Part shown: in pieces, positions 45,585-56,100 of the stretch
Position numbering within the stretch: position 1 is the stretch's first letter
Layout of the letters: every line of letters starts with the position of its first letter
Source: Anaerofustis stercorihominis DSM 17244
Lineage (GTDB): Bacteria; Bacillota; Clostridia; Eubacteriales; Anaerofustaceae
Length of the DNA: 64,000 nt
Assembly: GCF_000154825.1 (NCBI RefSeq)
Contig: NZ_DS560019.1
Span: 906,001 to 970,000 of the forward strand
Direction: 5' to 3'
Notes under the pieces: generated by a model
Told to the model about the DNA's origin: nothing
The model's input: the letters and a program-made list of their open reading frames with translations, nothing else
Databases searched by the model: none
Translations under genes and position numbers: made by a program

Positions 45585-47237
45585 ATGATAGATGCAAGTA
45601 TGTTTAAAAAAGTGTTAAAAGGCGCTTATGCCAATTTGGAAAACAATAAACAAATGGTCAATAACCTAAATGTTTTCCCTGTTCCGGACGGAGATACCGG
45701 AACGAATATGTCTCTTACCGTTAAGACAGCGGTAGAAGAGATGAGTAAAGTAACGAGCGATAAAATAGGAGATGTTGCCGCAAGTATGTCAAGCGGTGCT
45801 CTTATGGGTGCCAGAGGAAACTCGGGAGTTATTTTATCTCAGCTTTTCAGAGGTTTTGCCAAAGGTTTAAAAGACGTTAAAGAGATAGATATCGATTCTT
45901 TGATAGGTGCATTTGAACTTTCTACTAAAATGGCTTACAGAGCTGTTATGAAGCCTACCGAAGGAACGATACTTACCGTTGCAAGAGAAATGAATGAATT
46001 TGCAAAAGAACATGGAAAGAGTTATTCCAATGTGGAAGAATTTGTTTCTCATGTACTCGATGCGGGAGAAAAATCTCTTCAAAATACTCCAAACTTACTA
46101 CCTGTTTTAAAAGAAGCGGGAGTTGTGGATGCCGGAGGAAGAGGGCTTCTTTGTTTATTTGAAGGTGCATTAAAGGTACTTAGAGGCGAGGAAGTTATAT
46201 TCATTGACGTTGAAGAAGTAGAAAAGGAAGAAAGCGGAGTAAAGGGTTTTGAAATCGATTCTTCCGATATAAAATACGGATACTGCACTGAATTTTTAAT
46301 TAAAGTTCATAAAGAAAACTTAAAATATGAAAGTGCTTTGACAGCAGCTTTAAAAGATAAATTGACTCCTATCGGCGATTCGCTGGTTGCAGTTCACGAT
46401 AATGGTATCATAAAAATCCATGTTCATACAAATGTTCCTTGGAATGCGATGAAAATGGCAGCAACATGCGGAGACCTTTCCAAGATAAAGATAGAAAATA
46501 TGCGTGAACAGCATAATGAAATAATCGTTAAGAGCGAAGAAGAGAATAAAAAAGAAGAAGAAAAATATTCATCGGAAGAAAAAGACTATATCTTTATAGG
46601 TGTCGCTGCGGGAAGCGGTATGAGTAAAATTTTGAAAGACCTTGGTATGGATTATGTTATCGAAGGAGGTCAGACAATGAACCCTTCAACTCAGGATTTC
46701 CTTGATATAATAGATAACACCAACGGTAAAAATTATATCTTAATGCCTAATAATAAGAATATCATTATGGCGGCAACTCAGGCAAAAGAAATAAGCGAAA
46801 AGAATATCGAAGTTGTTAAAACAAGGACCATTCCGGAGTGTATAGCAGCTCTCATGGTATTTGAACCTGACTCAAGTATTGAAGATAATGCAGAAAATAT
46901 GAGTGAGGCTATGGAAGAAGTAAAAACGGGACAAGTAACTTTTGCTGTAAGAGATACGAGCATAGGCGAAAAGAAAATATCCGAAGGTGATATTTTAGGT
47001 ATATTAGGTTCAGATATAGTTGCCGATACAAAAGATATAAGTGAAGCGACATTAAGTTTGATCGATGAAATGGTAGATGATGACAGCGAACTTATAAGTA
47101 TTTATTACGGAGAAGATGTAAAAGAGGCAGATGCCGAAAAAATAGGTAAATTGGTTGAAGAAAAATATTCCGACTTAGATGTTGAAATAACATACGGAGG
47201 ACAGCCTTTATATTATTATATTGTTAGCGTAGAATAA
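45585..47237 (+). CDS. DAK-domain fatty-acid kinase subunit (YloV/FakA-like)
   Basis: 550 residues. An N-terminal DhaL-like ATP/Mg domain spans ~1-200 with NVFPVPDGDTGTNMSLT (the Asp metal ligands), SSGALMGARGNSGVILSQLFRG and DAGGRGLLCLFEGA. A middle domain follows (~205-310; FLIKVHKENLKYES). The C-terminal DegV-related domain is at ~330-550 (FIGVAAGSGMSKIL, EGGQTMNPSTQDFLD). FakA phosphorylates fatty acids delivered by FakB-type binding proteins, none of which is in the window. It is 2 bp before recG, so tightly coupled. The family is clear; fatty-acid specificity is by homology. Confidence 0.9.
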   Translation: MIDASMFKKVLKGAYANLENNKQMVNNLNVFPVPDGDTGTNMSLTVKTAVEEMSKVTSDKIGDVAASMSSGALMGARGNSGVILSQLFRGFAKGLKDVKEIDIDSLIGAFELSTKMAYRAVMKPTEGTILTVAREMNEFAKEHGKSYSNVEEFVSHVLDAGEKSLQNTPNLLPVLKEAGVVDAGGRGLLCLFEGALKVLRGEEVIFIDVEEVEKEESGVKGFEIDSSDIKYGYCTEFLIKVHKENLKYESALTAALKDKLTPIGDSLVAVHDNGIIKIHVHTNVPWNAMKMAATCGDLSKIKIENMREQHNEIIVKSEEENKKEEEKYSSEEKDYIFIGVAAGSGMSKILKDLGMDYVIEGGQTMNPSTQDFLDIIDNTNGKNYILMPNNKNIIMAATQAKEISEKNIEVVKTRTIPECIAALMVFEPDSSIEDNAENMSEAMEEVKTGQVTFAVRDTSIGEKKISEGDILGILGSDIVADTKDISEATLSLIDEMVDDDSELISIYYGEDVKEADAEKIGKLVEEKYSDLDVEITYGGQPLYYYIVSVE

Positions 47238-47239
47238 AA

Positions 47240-49267
47240 ATGAGTTATAAATTAAGCGATTTAAAGGGTGTTGGAGAGAAAAAAGAACAAGCTTTAAATA
47301 GTATGGGGATTTATACCTTAGAAGATTTACTCGACTATTATCCCAGGACTTATGAAGTTGTAGGTGATATAACTTCTATAAGTAAAGTAAGACCCGGAAC
47401 AAAAGCTTTGGTAAAATGTACTTTTTTGGAAGCTCTTAAAACCAGGATAGTTAGAAAAAATTTAAAAATAACAAAGATTAAATTCTTAAGCGAAGGTAGT
47501 ATTTTTTATGCTACCTTCTTTAATAATCCATATATATATTCTTATTTTAAAAAAGATGTTGAGTATAAACTATATGGAAAAGTAGAGAGGAACGGAAATT
47601 ACCTTGAAATAGTATCTCCAAAGTATTCGAAATTAGAAGATAATGTTTCGATCAAAAACGGACTTAATCCGATTTACCCACTATCTGCAAAAAATAAACT
47701 TACGAATAAAGATTTTAAAAAGTTCATATTATCCGCCCTGACTAAAATAGATATCATAGATTATATTCCTTATGATATAAAAAAGGAATATGGTCTTATT
47801 TCGCTTGATGAAGCATATAAAAATATTCATGAACCCAAAACACTGGAAGATACTTTAAAAGCCAATGAGAGAATGACTTTCGATGAATTCTGCGGATTTA
47901 ATTTATCTATTATTTTAAATAAAAATTTAAACCTTGGTAAAAAGGGAGAAATATTTGAGGTAATAAATAAAGATAAATTTATGAATTTGCTTCCTTTTAA
48001 ACTGACTCCTTCGCAAAATAAAGTAATTTCCGAAATCGAAGAGGATTTAATGTCAGGAGTTAAAATGAATAGGCTGGTTCAAGGGGATGTTGGGAGCGGA
48101 AAGACAATAGTTGCTCTATATTCAATATACTTGGCTATCACAAATGGTTATCAGGCAGCTTTTTGTGCTCCAACCAAAATACTTGCAATGCAGCATTTTG
48201 AAAGTATAAAAGAGATATTTGATAAACTTGATGTTAATGTTGAATTATTACATTCCAAAATGACGGCTAAGGAAAAGCGGGAAGCTTATGAGAGAATAGA
48301 GAGTGGAGAAAGTAAAATAATAGTGGGGACTCATGCGGTATTCTCAACTAAAGTAAAATATAATAATCTGGGGTTGGCGGTCATAGACGAACAGCATAGG
48401 TTCGGTGTGGCACAGAGAGGATTTTTAGATAAAAAAGGAGAGAGTGTGCATACTCTTGTTATGAGTGCAACTCCAATCCCTAGAACTCTTACGCTAAGTA
48501 TATATAAGGATTTGGATGTAAGTATCATTGATAAAAAACCGGGAAACAGAAAAGAAATAAAAACGTATTTTAAAGATTATTCATATTATGACAGGATATA
48601 TAGATTTGCACTTAAGGAAATAGCTAAAAAAAATCAAGTATATGTTGTATGCCCTTCAATAGACAGTGATGATTTGGAGGCAGCGGAAAAAACTTATAAA
48701 AAATTAAAAAAAACATACTTTAAAAATGTAAATGCTGCTTTGATACATGGGAAAATGGATGAAGAAGAAAAAGAAAAAATAATGGAAGATTTCTATAAAG
48801 GTGAAATAAGTGCTCTTATCGCTACAAGCGTAATAGAAGTAGGGATCGACAGTAAAGACGCAACACTTATAATAATAGAAGGTGCTGACAGGTTCGGGCT
48901 TGCGTCACTTCATCAGCTGAGAGGGAGAGTGGGAAGAAATGATAAAGATTCTTACTGCATACTTTTAAGCGAAAATCCAAGTAAAAAAAGTATTGAACGT
49001 CTTAATTTCCTATCAAAAAATAATGACGGGTTTGAAATCGCCTTGTTTGATTTAAAAACGAGAGGAAGCGGAGATATCCTCGGTTACCGACAAAGCGGTA
49101 AGGGCGGATATAATATATATAAATTAATCGAAAACAGCGAATTATTCAATAAATCCAAAATGGCAATGGATAAAATATTGAATGATGATAATGAAGTGAA
49201 CCGAAATTATTTGAAATATATAAAAAATAAGTATAATAATGTTACAAAAGATATTACGTGGAATTAG
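47240..49267 (+). CDS. recG: ATP-dependent DNA helicase RecG
   Basis: 675 residues. The wedge/OB-fold domain lies at ~1-150 (ALNSMGIYTLEDLLDYYPRTYE, GTKALVKCTF). Helicase lobe 1 has Walker A QGDVGSGKT near 280, DEQHRFGVAQR near 382 and SATPIPRTLTL near 412. Lobe 2 has VIEVGID near 533 and QLRGRVGR near 557, followed by the TRG hairpin (SGDILGYRQSG). It regresses stalled forks and processes recombination intermediates. It begins 2 bp after the kinase gene and its end overlaps the ribosome site of rsmD. Mfd at 906 is its translocase relative. Confidence 0.97.
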   Translation: MSYKLSDLKGVGEKKEQALNSMGIYTLEDLLDYYPRTYEVVGDITSISKVRPGTKALVKCTFLEALKTRIVRKNLKITKIKFLSEGSIFYATFFNNPYIYSYFKKDVEYKLYGKVERNGNYLEIVSPKYSKLEDNVSIKNGLNPIYPLSAKNKLTNKDFKKFILSALTKIDIIDYIPYDIKKEYGLISLDEAYKNIHEPKTLEDTLKANERMTFDEFCGFNLSIILNKNLNLGKKGEIFEVINKDKFMNLLPFKLTPSQNKVISEIEEDLMSGVKMNRLVQGDVGSGKTIVALYSIYLAITNGYQAAFCAPTKILAMQHFESIKEIFDKLDVNVELLHSKMTAKEKREAYERIESGESKIIVGTHAVFSTKVKYNNLGLAVIDEQHRFGVAQRGFLDKKGESVHTLVMSATPIPRTLTLSIYKDLDVSIIDKKPGNRKEIKTYFKDYSYYDRIYRFALKEIAKKNQVYVVCPSIDSDDLEAAEKTYKKLKKTYFKNVNAALIHGKMDEEEKEKIMEDFYKGEISALIATSVIEVGIDSKDATLIIIEGADRFGLASLHQLRGRVGRNDKDSYCILLSENPSKKSIERLNFLSKNNDGFEIALFDLKTRGSGDILGYRQSGKGGYNIYKLIENSELFNKSKMAMDKILNDDNEVNRNYLKYIKNKYNNVTKDITWN

Positions 49268-49275
49268 AGGTAAAT

Positions 49276-49818
49276 ATGAGAGTAATAGCAGGAAAAATGA
49301 GAGGGACCAATTTAGAAAATCCCAAGGACAGAAGAGTAAGACCAACCACAGACAGGATAAAAGAAGATTTATTCAATATAATCATGCCTTATATACCTGA
49401 TAGCTTATTTTTGGATTTATTTGCCGGAAGCGGAGCAATAGGAATAGAAGCTATAAGCAGAGGGTGTAAAAAAAGTATTTTTGTAGATAATAATATGGAC
49501 AGCTTTCGTCTGATTAAGAAAAATATAAAAAAGACTAAGTGCATAGATCAGAGCACCGTAATAAAAAAAGATGCCATAAGCTTTGTAAATACCACAAAGG
49601 ATAAGTTTGATGTCATATTTTTGGATCCGCCATATAATTATGAAAAACTAAAAAATTTGATAGAAAATATCGTTAAATGTGATATACTATGTAAAGATGG
49701 GATATTGATTGTCGAACATGATAAAAATATACCTCTTGAGCCGGTTGAAAAATTGGTTAATATAAAAACAAAGTCTTATTCTCTTACAAGTATTGACTTT
49801 TTTGTTACGGAGGATTAA
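49276..49818 (+). CDS. rsmD: 16S rRNA (guanine(966)-N(2))-methyltransferase RsmD
   Basis: 180 residues from ATG 49276, chosen because AGAGGT is 4 bp upstream and MRVIAGKMRG is the normal RsmD beginning. An in-frame upstream start at 49258 would overlap recG. RPTTDRIKEDLFNII is a family signature, LDLFAGSGAIGIEAISRG binds S-adenosylmethionine (~43-60), and IFLDPPYNY is the DPPY catalytic motif near 119. It methylates G966 of 16S rRNA. Its stop touches the coaD start, a very common recG-rsmD-coaD arrangement. Confidence 0.95.
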   Translation: MRVIAGKMRGTNLENPKDRRVRPTTDRIKEDLFNIIMPYIPDSLFLDLFAGSGAIGIEAISRGCKKSIFVDNNMDSFRLIKKNIKKTKCIDQSTVIKKDAISFVNTTKDKFDVIFLDPPYNYEKLKNLIENIVKCDILCKDGILIVEHDKNIPLEPVEKLVNIKTKSYSLTSIDFFVTED

Positions 49819-50304
49819 ATGAAGAAAGCAATATATGCAGGAAGCTTTGACCCTATTACCAGCGGTCACGTTGATATAATAAAAAGAGGGGCAAAAGTTT
49901 TTGATAAAATATATGTGGTACTTATGGAAAATACCACAAAATCTCATTTGTTTTCGCTTGACGAAAGAGTCAGATTTCTTAAAGAGAGTATAAAAGACTT
50001 GGGAGATAGAGTTGAGGTCGATGTTTATACCGGTCTTATTGCTGATTACTGCAATATAAAAGATACTTATATTTTAATAAGAGGTCTTAGGGCTTTAACG
50101 GATTTTGAATATGAGTTTCAAATGGCGACCATAAACAGGAAACTCAACAAGGAAGTAGAAAGTGTATTTTTTGTTGCAAGTAATGAATATACATATGTTT
50201 CTTCAAGTAATATTAAACAGATTGCGGAATTTGGAGGAGATGTTTCTACTATGGTTCCTGAATGTGTTAATAAAGCACTTATAGAAAAATATAAGGGAGA
50301 GTAA
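49819..50304 (+). CDS. coaD: Phosphopantetheine adenylyltransferase CoaD
   Basis: 161 residues. A nucleotidyltransferase with AGSFDPITSGHVDII at the N terminus (the T/HxGH motif with His17), RGLRALTDFEYEFQMATINR in the middle and SSSNIKQIAEFGGDVS as the second ATP-binding motif. It adenylates 4'-phosphopantetheine in coenzyme A synthesis. It starts immediately after the rsmD stop, with GGAGG inside rsmD. Followed after 2 bp by a coiled-coil protein. Confidence 0.97.
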   Translation: MKKAIYAGSFDPITSGHVDIIKRGAKVFDKIYVVLMENTTKSHLFSLDERVRFLKESIKDLGDRVEVDVYTGLIADYCNIKDTYILIRGLRALTDFEYEFQMATINRKLNKEVESVFFVASNEYTYVSSSNIKQIAEFGGDVSTMVPECVNKALIEKYKGE

Positions 50305-50306
50305 AT

Positions 50307-50798
50307 ATGAAAGTATTGGAATTATTGGATAAACTTCAAGATTTAGTTGAAAATGGTGCTACTGTTCCTTTTTCTACAAAGATTATTGTGGATCCAGATG
50401 AGGTCCTTGATTTATTGGATGAAATCAGAGCTGAAATGCCGGGAGATTTAAAAGACGCAATAAGAATAAATGAACAAGAAAAAATGATTATAGGCAATGC
50501 GGAAAGAGAAGCAAACAAAATCATGAATGCCGCAGAAAGAAAAGTTAAAGAGCTTATCGATTCTGATGAAATTACCAGAAGTGCATACAATAAAGCAGAA
50601 GATATGCTTAAAAAGGCTAATACGGAATCGCTTAACATGAGGATAGGTTCCATAGAGTATTCTGCCGCAATGCTTAAGGATCTTCAAGATAAATTAAGGG
50701 ATATGATCAATGTAGTGGAAGATAATAAAGTAGAGCTTAAAGAACTTAGAAAATCTGCTACAAATTCGAGACCGCCGGAAGTAAGAGAAGAAAAATAA
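50307..50798 (+). CDS. Coiled-coil ATPase-like/DivIVA-like protein of unknown function
   Basis: 163 residues, almost wholly helical. A conserved N terminus (MKVLELLDKLQDLVENGATVPFSTKIIVDPDEVLDLLDEIRAEMPGDLKDA) is followed by a long heptad-rich segment (~55-150: EREANKIMNAAERKVKELIDSDEI). It resembles small clostridial proteins next to coaD that are often labelled ATPase or F0-subunit-B-like. I see no Walker motif, so no enzymatic claim is made. AGGGAGAG precedes ATG. Last gene of the operon, closed by a shared terminator. Confidence 0.75.
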   Translation: MKVLELLDKLQDLVENGATVPFSTKIIVDPDEVLDLLDEIRAEMPGDLKDAIRINEQEKMIIGNAEREANKIMNAAERKVKELIDSDEITRSAYNKAEDMLKKANTESLNMRIGSIEYSAAMLKDLQDKLRDMINVVEDNKVELKELRKSATNSRPPEVREEK

Positions 50799-50807
50799 TT
50801 AGACTTT

Positions 50808-50835
50808 AAAAGAGATATGAAATCATATCTCTTTT
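50808..50835. terminator. Bidirectional terminator between the coaD and ylbJ operons
   Basis: A 13-bp stem, AAAAGAGATATGA/TCATATCTCTTTT, with an AA minimal loop and a T run. It overlaps the ylbJ stop on the minus strand. Confidence 0.88.
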
Positions 50836-51917
50836 TTTATTAAAGTTATAAGGGTTATTAAAGTAAAAGTATATACCGTTACAAATATCAACGAAGATGT
50901 TAAGTTAAACATAAATGGTATTTTCATTCCTATATTAAATGTAAGTGTTGTATCTCTAATGAAAATAAAGCTCAATAAATATGATATTCCTCCCGATATC
51001 AAACCAAGGGATAGCTTTGATAATAGATATTTGCCTATGCTTAAATCAGTGTTTGAAATGAATGAAATACACTGCATATTCGCACATAAGCCTCCAAATG
51101 ACAAAAGGAAAGTTATTACACCTATCATAATAGGAGCAGAGATAAAATTAAGTTCGCTCAGTCCTTTGATACCTATTGTCATTTCCATAATGCCTTTAAT
51201 AAAATTAGATAAAAACATATTGAGTTTAAAAGGAAGGATATCCAGATTAGTAAGTAGAGTAGTATCCATTAGATTTATAACAAGAGAAAAAAACATTATG
51301 TATCCCAGTACGTTTATTAGGGTATCCATGCTGTTGCTTACGCTTTCTGCAAATATCTTTCCGATGTTATAATGCTTTTTATATGTTTGTTTATTTGAAC
51401 TTAAAAGGGTATGATTTTCTCTTTTAAAAAATAATCGAGCATATATAAACAGTGCCATATAAATGCTTGGAAGTATTATGAGACCGGCTTTTGGAAGATT
51501 TAAAAATGCGGTTGCTACCGTTCCAATGACAAATATAGGTCCCGGTGTCGAGCAAATTGAAATAAGTTTATTTGCTTCGTTATATGAAAGCTGATTATTT
51601 AAGTACATTTCACTAACTGTTTTGCTCCCTATAGGATAACCCGAAATCATGCTTGTAATAAGAGGATATGCACCTTTACCGCTTAATTTAAAATATTTAG
51701 ACATGAACGGAGAGAATATCGTTGCCATATATTTTGCGTAGTCTAATTTGAAAAACATATTGGAAAGTACAAGAAAGGGAAATAAAGAGGGGAGTACACT
51801 GTTAAAAAACAGCAGACCGCCTTCTTTGACCGCAGCCATAGCTGTTTTTGTTTCTATAAATAAATATATTAAAATCGTCATTAAAATTATAAAATATAAA
51901 AAATTTTTCTTTTTCAT
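50823..51917 (-). CDS. ylbJ: Sporulation-type integral membrane protein YlbJ (nucleoside recognition domain)
   Basis: 364 residues with about eight to nine helices. VKEGGLLFFNSVLPSLFPFLVLSNMFF and MISGYPIGSKTVSEMYLNNQLSYNEANKLISICSTPGPIFVIGTVATAF are typical of YlbJ and its Gate/nucleoside-recognition domain. In Bacillus YlbJ is needed for spore cortex formation. Its presence fits an endospore-forming or recently spore-forming lineage, though some non-sporulating relatives retain it. It is the last gene of the murI operon, 14 bp after tmcAL. Function in this organism is inferred only. Confidence 0.88.
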   Translation of the reverse strand: MKKKNFLYFIILMTILIYLFIETKTAMAAVKEGGLLFFNSVLPSLFPFLVLSNMFFKLDYAKYMATIFSPFMSKYFKLSGKGAYPLITSMISGYPIGSKTVSEMYLNNQLSYNEANKLISICSTPGPIFVIGTVATAFLNLPKAGLIILPSIYMALFIYARLFFKRENHTLLSSNKQTYKKHYNIGKIFAESVSNSMDTLINVLGYIMFFSLVINLMDTTLLTNLDILPFKLNMFLSNFIKGIMEMTIGIKGLSELNFISAPIMIGVITFLLSFGGLCANMQCISFISNTDLSIGKYLLSKLSLGLISGGISYLLSFIFIRDTTLTFNIGMKIPFMFNLTSSLIFVTVYTFTLITLITLIKKEI

Positions 51918-51931
51918 ATTTTAAATATATG

Positions 51932-53131
51932 TTACTTGTCCTTATAAAATGCCATTTTATAAAAGTCAAGATTAAATTTATCGTGGTTTACATTATATAT
52001 ATTATCCGCTTTAATATTTTTCTTGATTATTTCAATATCCACATCATTTAATTTGTTTATATCTTTATTATAATTATTAAATATTTTTATATCATTATTC
52101 TTTATCTGTTTTAATAATTCTCTTCCGTTATCATTAAACCCCAATACTTTAATAAACTTAGGAGTATGGGTTTTATATTTATTAAGTTCATCCTTGGTGT
52201 AGTTTGTAAGTATATGGATTAAAATCCTTCTTATCCTGTTCTTTGTATATCTTTTGGTAGATACTTTGTCGAGTAAGTCTTTTACATTTTTACTATCAAA
52301 AATATTCTTATAAATTCTGTTATTAAGACCTATTTCCATATCCGCGTATTTATATAGGTCTTCACTGTCCATTGATAAAATAATGTTTTTTATAGTGATA
52401 AAACAATCATCTATGATTTTAGAATTAGATTTATTCAGATTTAAATAATATTTGATAGAGTTACCGGGAACATAACTATTTATATCCTCTCCCGATAGTA
52501 TTTTTTCTCTGATCCCAAATGCGCTCAGAAACTGATTATTACTGTCTGTACTCTTGTATGAAGCAGTTCTTTTTATTGGATAAGGTTTTATATTTGATTT
52601 TAGCTTTATAAGTTCTTTAATATACTCCATTGCCAAAATATTGTTGGGAGAACTCATAAAAGAAGTGTCAATATCCAATATATCTTTAACCGCATTTTCT
52701 CTGGATAATATATAAGAATATCCTTTGTTTAAATACTCTTTAAGTTTAACTTTATATTCTTCACTTTCTTTTAAAAGAAAATTGCAGACCGATATTATTT
52801 CTTTTAATTTTTCACTGTCTTCCATTCCAAAGCATAAATGGTCTATTATACCTAAACTATTTAAAATCCTGACTGCGGAAGAAGAAAAGATTTCTGCTGT
52901 GGAGCATGCATAAACAAAAGGGAGCTCAATAACTAAATCGGCGCCGTTATTAACGGTGATTTCCGATTTTTTATATTTATCGATTATCGATAACTCTCCT
53001 CTTTGAGTATAGTTGCCGCTCATTATGCAAACTACATTATCCGCATTCAGTTCTTTTTTTACCTTTTCAATCTGATATTTATGACCGTTATGAAAAGGGT
53101 TATATTCACTGACTATTCCGACAGTCTTCAT
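51932..53131 (-). CDS. tmcAL: tRNA(Met) cytidine acetate ligase TmcAL (YlbM)
   Basis: 399 residues. An N-terminal nucleotidyltransferase fold starts VGIVSEYNPFHNGHKY (His14-x-x-His17 motif), followed by VCIMSGNYTQRGELSIIDKYKKSEI and VIELPFVYACSTAEIFS, all diagnostic for TmcAL. It acetylates the wobble cytidine of elongator tRNA-Met using acetate and ATP. The C-terminal half is divergent and Lys/Asn-rich. It begins 1 bp after the addA stop. A neighbour of ylbJ in many Firmicutes. Confidence 0.95.
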   Translation of the reverse strand: MKTVGIVSEYNPFHNGHKYQIEKVKKELNADNVVCIMSGNYTQRGELSIIDKYKKSEITVNNGADLVIELPFVYACSTAEIFSSSAVRILNSLGIIDHLCFGMEDSEKLKEIISVCNFLLKESEEYKVKLKEYLNKGYSYILSRENAVKDILDIDTSFMSSPNNILAMEYIKELIKLKSNIKPYPIKRTASYKSTDSNNQFLSAFGIREKILSGEDINSYVPGNSIKYYLNLNKSNSKIIDDCFITIKNIILSMDSEDLYKYADMEIGLNNRIYKNIFDSKNVKDLLDKVSTKRYTKNRIRRILIHILTNYTKDELNKYKTHTPKFIKVLGFNDNGRELLKQIKNNDIKIFNNYNKDINKLNDVDIEIIKKNIKADNIYNVNHDKFNLDFYKMAFYKDK

Positions 53132-53132
53132 G

Positions 53133-56100
53133 TTAAACCTCTTCTATTTCATTTTTACTTAAAAAGTATATGTAGCTGTGCTTTACATTTTTATTCATCA
53201 AAGTAGATATAGCTCTTTTATAATAGTTTAGCTGTATTTCAAATCCTTTTAGAAGTTCTTTCTTCTCACTTTCATTATTGTAATGATTTGTTTTATAGTC
53301 TACGAGTATCATAGCTCCGTCTTTTGTTTCAAACGTTAAATCTATAATTCCCTGAACAAGAATTTCTTCTTCGCTATCCTTCCACTTTTCAGATATATCC
53401 TTTGCTTTTAAGGCTAAGTTAAACGGAAGTTCCCTGTATATTTTTTTAGAGTGTATCAATTCTTTTCCTATATTGCTATCAAAGAAATTATAAATATAAT
53501 TGATGTCTATATTATCGACTTCTTCTTGTTTAATCATTTTTTTATTTATAAATTCTCTGATTTGAGTATCTATTTCTGCTTTTATATTTTCAGTTTTTTT
53601 TAGTTTATCTATGTCAATTATTTCGAATATAAAATGGATGATGTTTCCTTTTTCTGCACTTGAAAGGACCGATTTTTCTTGTTTAAATTTCGGTGCTTCA
53701 CTTAAGTTTATCACATTGTTTCCCACTTCCAGCAAATCTACGTTTTTAAGACTGCTCACTCCTGCTTTTCTTGGGATAGTGGTATTTACTATATTTTTAT
53801 ACTTGAAGTTTAAATCATCTTTGATTTTATTTATAATTTTATCATCTAAATAAAAATCATCATCTTTTTGATTAATATAGCTTGTTGATAACTCTGTTAA
53901 TAAGTCTTCTATTTTGTTATTATATACTATGAAATTATTATCTTCGTAAATGATATTATTCTCTTCTTCGTATATTTTATTTGGTAAGATCCCCTGCATT
54001 ATCCATTCTAAATACGAATTGGAAAATTCTACGGAGTATGGTGTTATATTGCTCGGCAGGTTATCAATGAGTTTCTTTGTGTCTTTTGAATATGCGGTAA
54101 GTATCAGTTTTTCTTTAGCTCTTGTTAAAGCAACATATAAAAGTCTCATTTCTTCGCTTAATATTTCATTGTTTTCAACTATTTTTGCACAAATCTTAAA
54201 TATACTGTCTACTTTATACTTGTTATCCAAATCAATTAACGAAGGGCATATTCCCAAATCCTTGTTTAACATTATAGGTTTTTTTGTGTCAAGCATATTA
54301 AACATTTTGTGACATCCCATTAAAATGACTATCGGGAACTCAAGACCTTTGCTTTTGTGTATGGACATAAAGTTTACGCTGTTCTCGCTGTCTTCGCTGA
54401 AAGCATATCCGCTTTCGCTTTGAATTTTGGCGTAGTCCATGAAGTTGATAAATCCATATAATCCTTCATTTGAAAAACTTTCATATTCATTAGCTTTTAT
54501 GAGCAGTGTCTTCATATTATTGACTCTTATATTTCCGAAGGGAAGAGCGCTCATATAATCCATTATATTTGTTTCTTCATAGATGTTTGATATTAAATCC
54601 GGGACTGATGTATATAGACTTCTATCACTGTAATCATTTATTACTTTAAGCATATTTTTTACTTTATCTTTTAAAGTTATATTTACATTTTCTTTATTTA
54701 TAAAAGACATTATGCTTTTGTAGTAATGACTTTCTCTAGTGGAAATTTTTATTTCCAACAATTCGTCTACTGTGAAATTAAATATCGGACTTCTCATTAC
54801 TGAAAGAAGGGTAATGTCATCTTTAAAGTTGTTTATTATGCTCAGGAAGTCTTTGATAGTTTCAATTTCAAGGGTCTTAAAATATTCTATTTCTTTTTCG
54901 CTCGTTACCGGAATGGAGTATTTATTGAATATTTCTTTAACGTTTTTAATTCGTGTGTTTGCACTTCTGTGAAGAATACATATATCGCTGAACTTAACTT
55001 TTCTGTATTCTTTTAATTCGGGATCGTAGATATCGGTACCGATAAGGTTATTTATCATCAATGCGATATAGGTTATTTCGTTTTCTTCTGTGCTGAGTTC
55101 ACTTAACTCTGAGTCAAAGGAGTCAACACCGGCTGTATCCTTATTGATAAGATGAACTTCGATTTTACTTTCTATTTCTTCATCTCTGCCGGCTATTAAC
55201 CGTTCATTTTCATCATAGTTTATTTTTCCTGTTTTTTTAGACATTATCTTTTCAAATAAAGTATTTATACCGGTTATTATATTTTTATTTGTCCTGAAGT
55301 TGGTATTCATATAAACGGTTTTGTTTATTTTTTCATCTTTCTTATAATTTTTTATTCTATCTAAAAATATTTCCGGTTCTGCCTGCCTGAAACGATATAT
55401 ACTTTGTTTCACGTCTCCGACGGTAAATAGATTGTTTTCTTTTATTACCTTATTGATTATAGCTTCCTGAACGAGGTTTGTATCCTGATATTCATCGACG
55501 AAAACATAGTCAAACTTTGATAATATTTCTTCTCTGGCTTTTTCGTCTTCAAGTATTTTAAGACATAAATGCTCGGTATCTTTGAATTCAAGGACTCCTT
55601 TTTCGGATTTTAAATGGGAGTAATATGCATCAAAATCAATGATTGCCTGCTCAATGGTTTTCATATGAGGATAAAGCTCATGAACTACATCTATAATATC
55701 TTTATAATTAAAAGTTAAAATATTTAATGCTTTTTTTAGTATATCCTTACTTTCGTTTCTAAGATTTTGAACTTCTGCCTTTTCTTCTCCTTTTAATCCT
55801 CCCGCTTTAAACCTTTTAAATATATCGGCGGGTTTTAAGGTGATAAATTTTTCTAAATTATTTATCAAAAGATTTTGTGTGTTTTTAAGCCCGTCCAGAT
55901 CCATATTTAAAATTTCCAGTAAATCGTCATTTGCTTCATATCTAATTGCTTTATCTTTAGCCTTAGATGAATAATTGAGTGCCAAAGATAAATATCCGTT
56001 TATCTTATCTTTGATTATGTCTATAAACATACTATTTTCTATATCATTGAAATCATCGTTAAATAAATCCACTTTTTCTCTCAGCCATTTAAATGGATTT

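Noticed and set aside
53611..54312. Antisense reading frames within addA
   Set aside because: Low-complexity Ser/Ile/Leu products opposite conserved helicase-nuclease codons, without translation signals.
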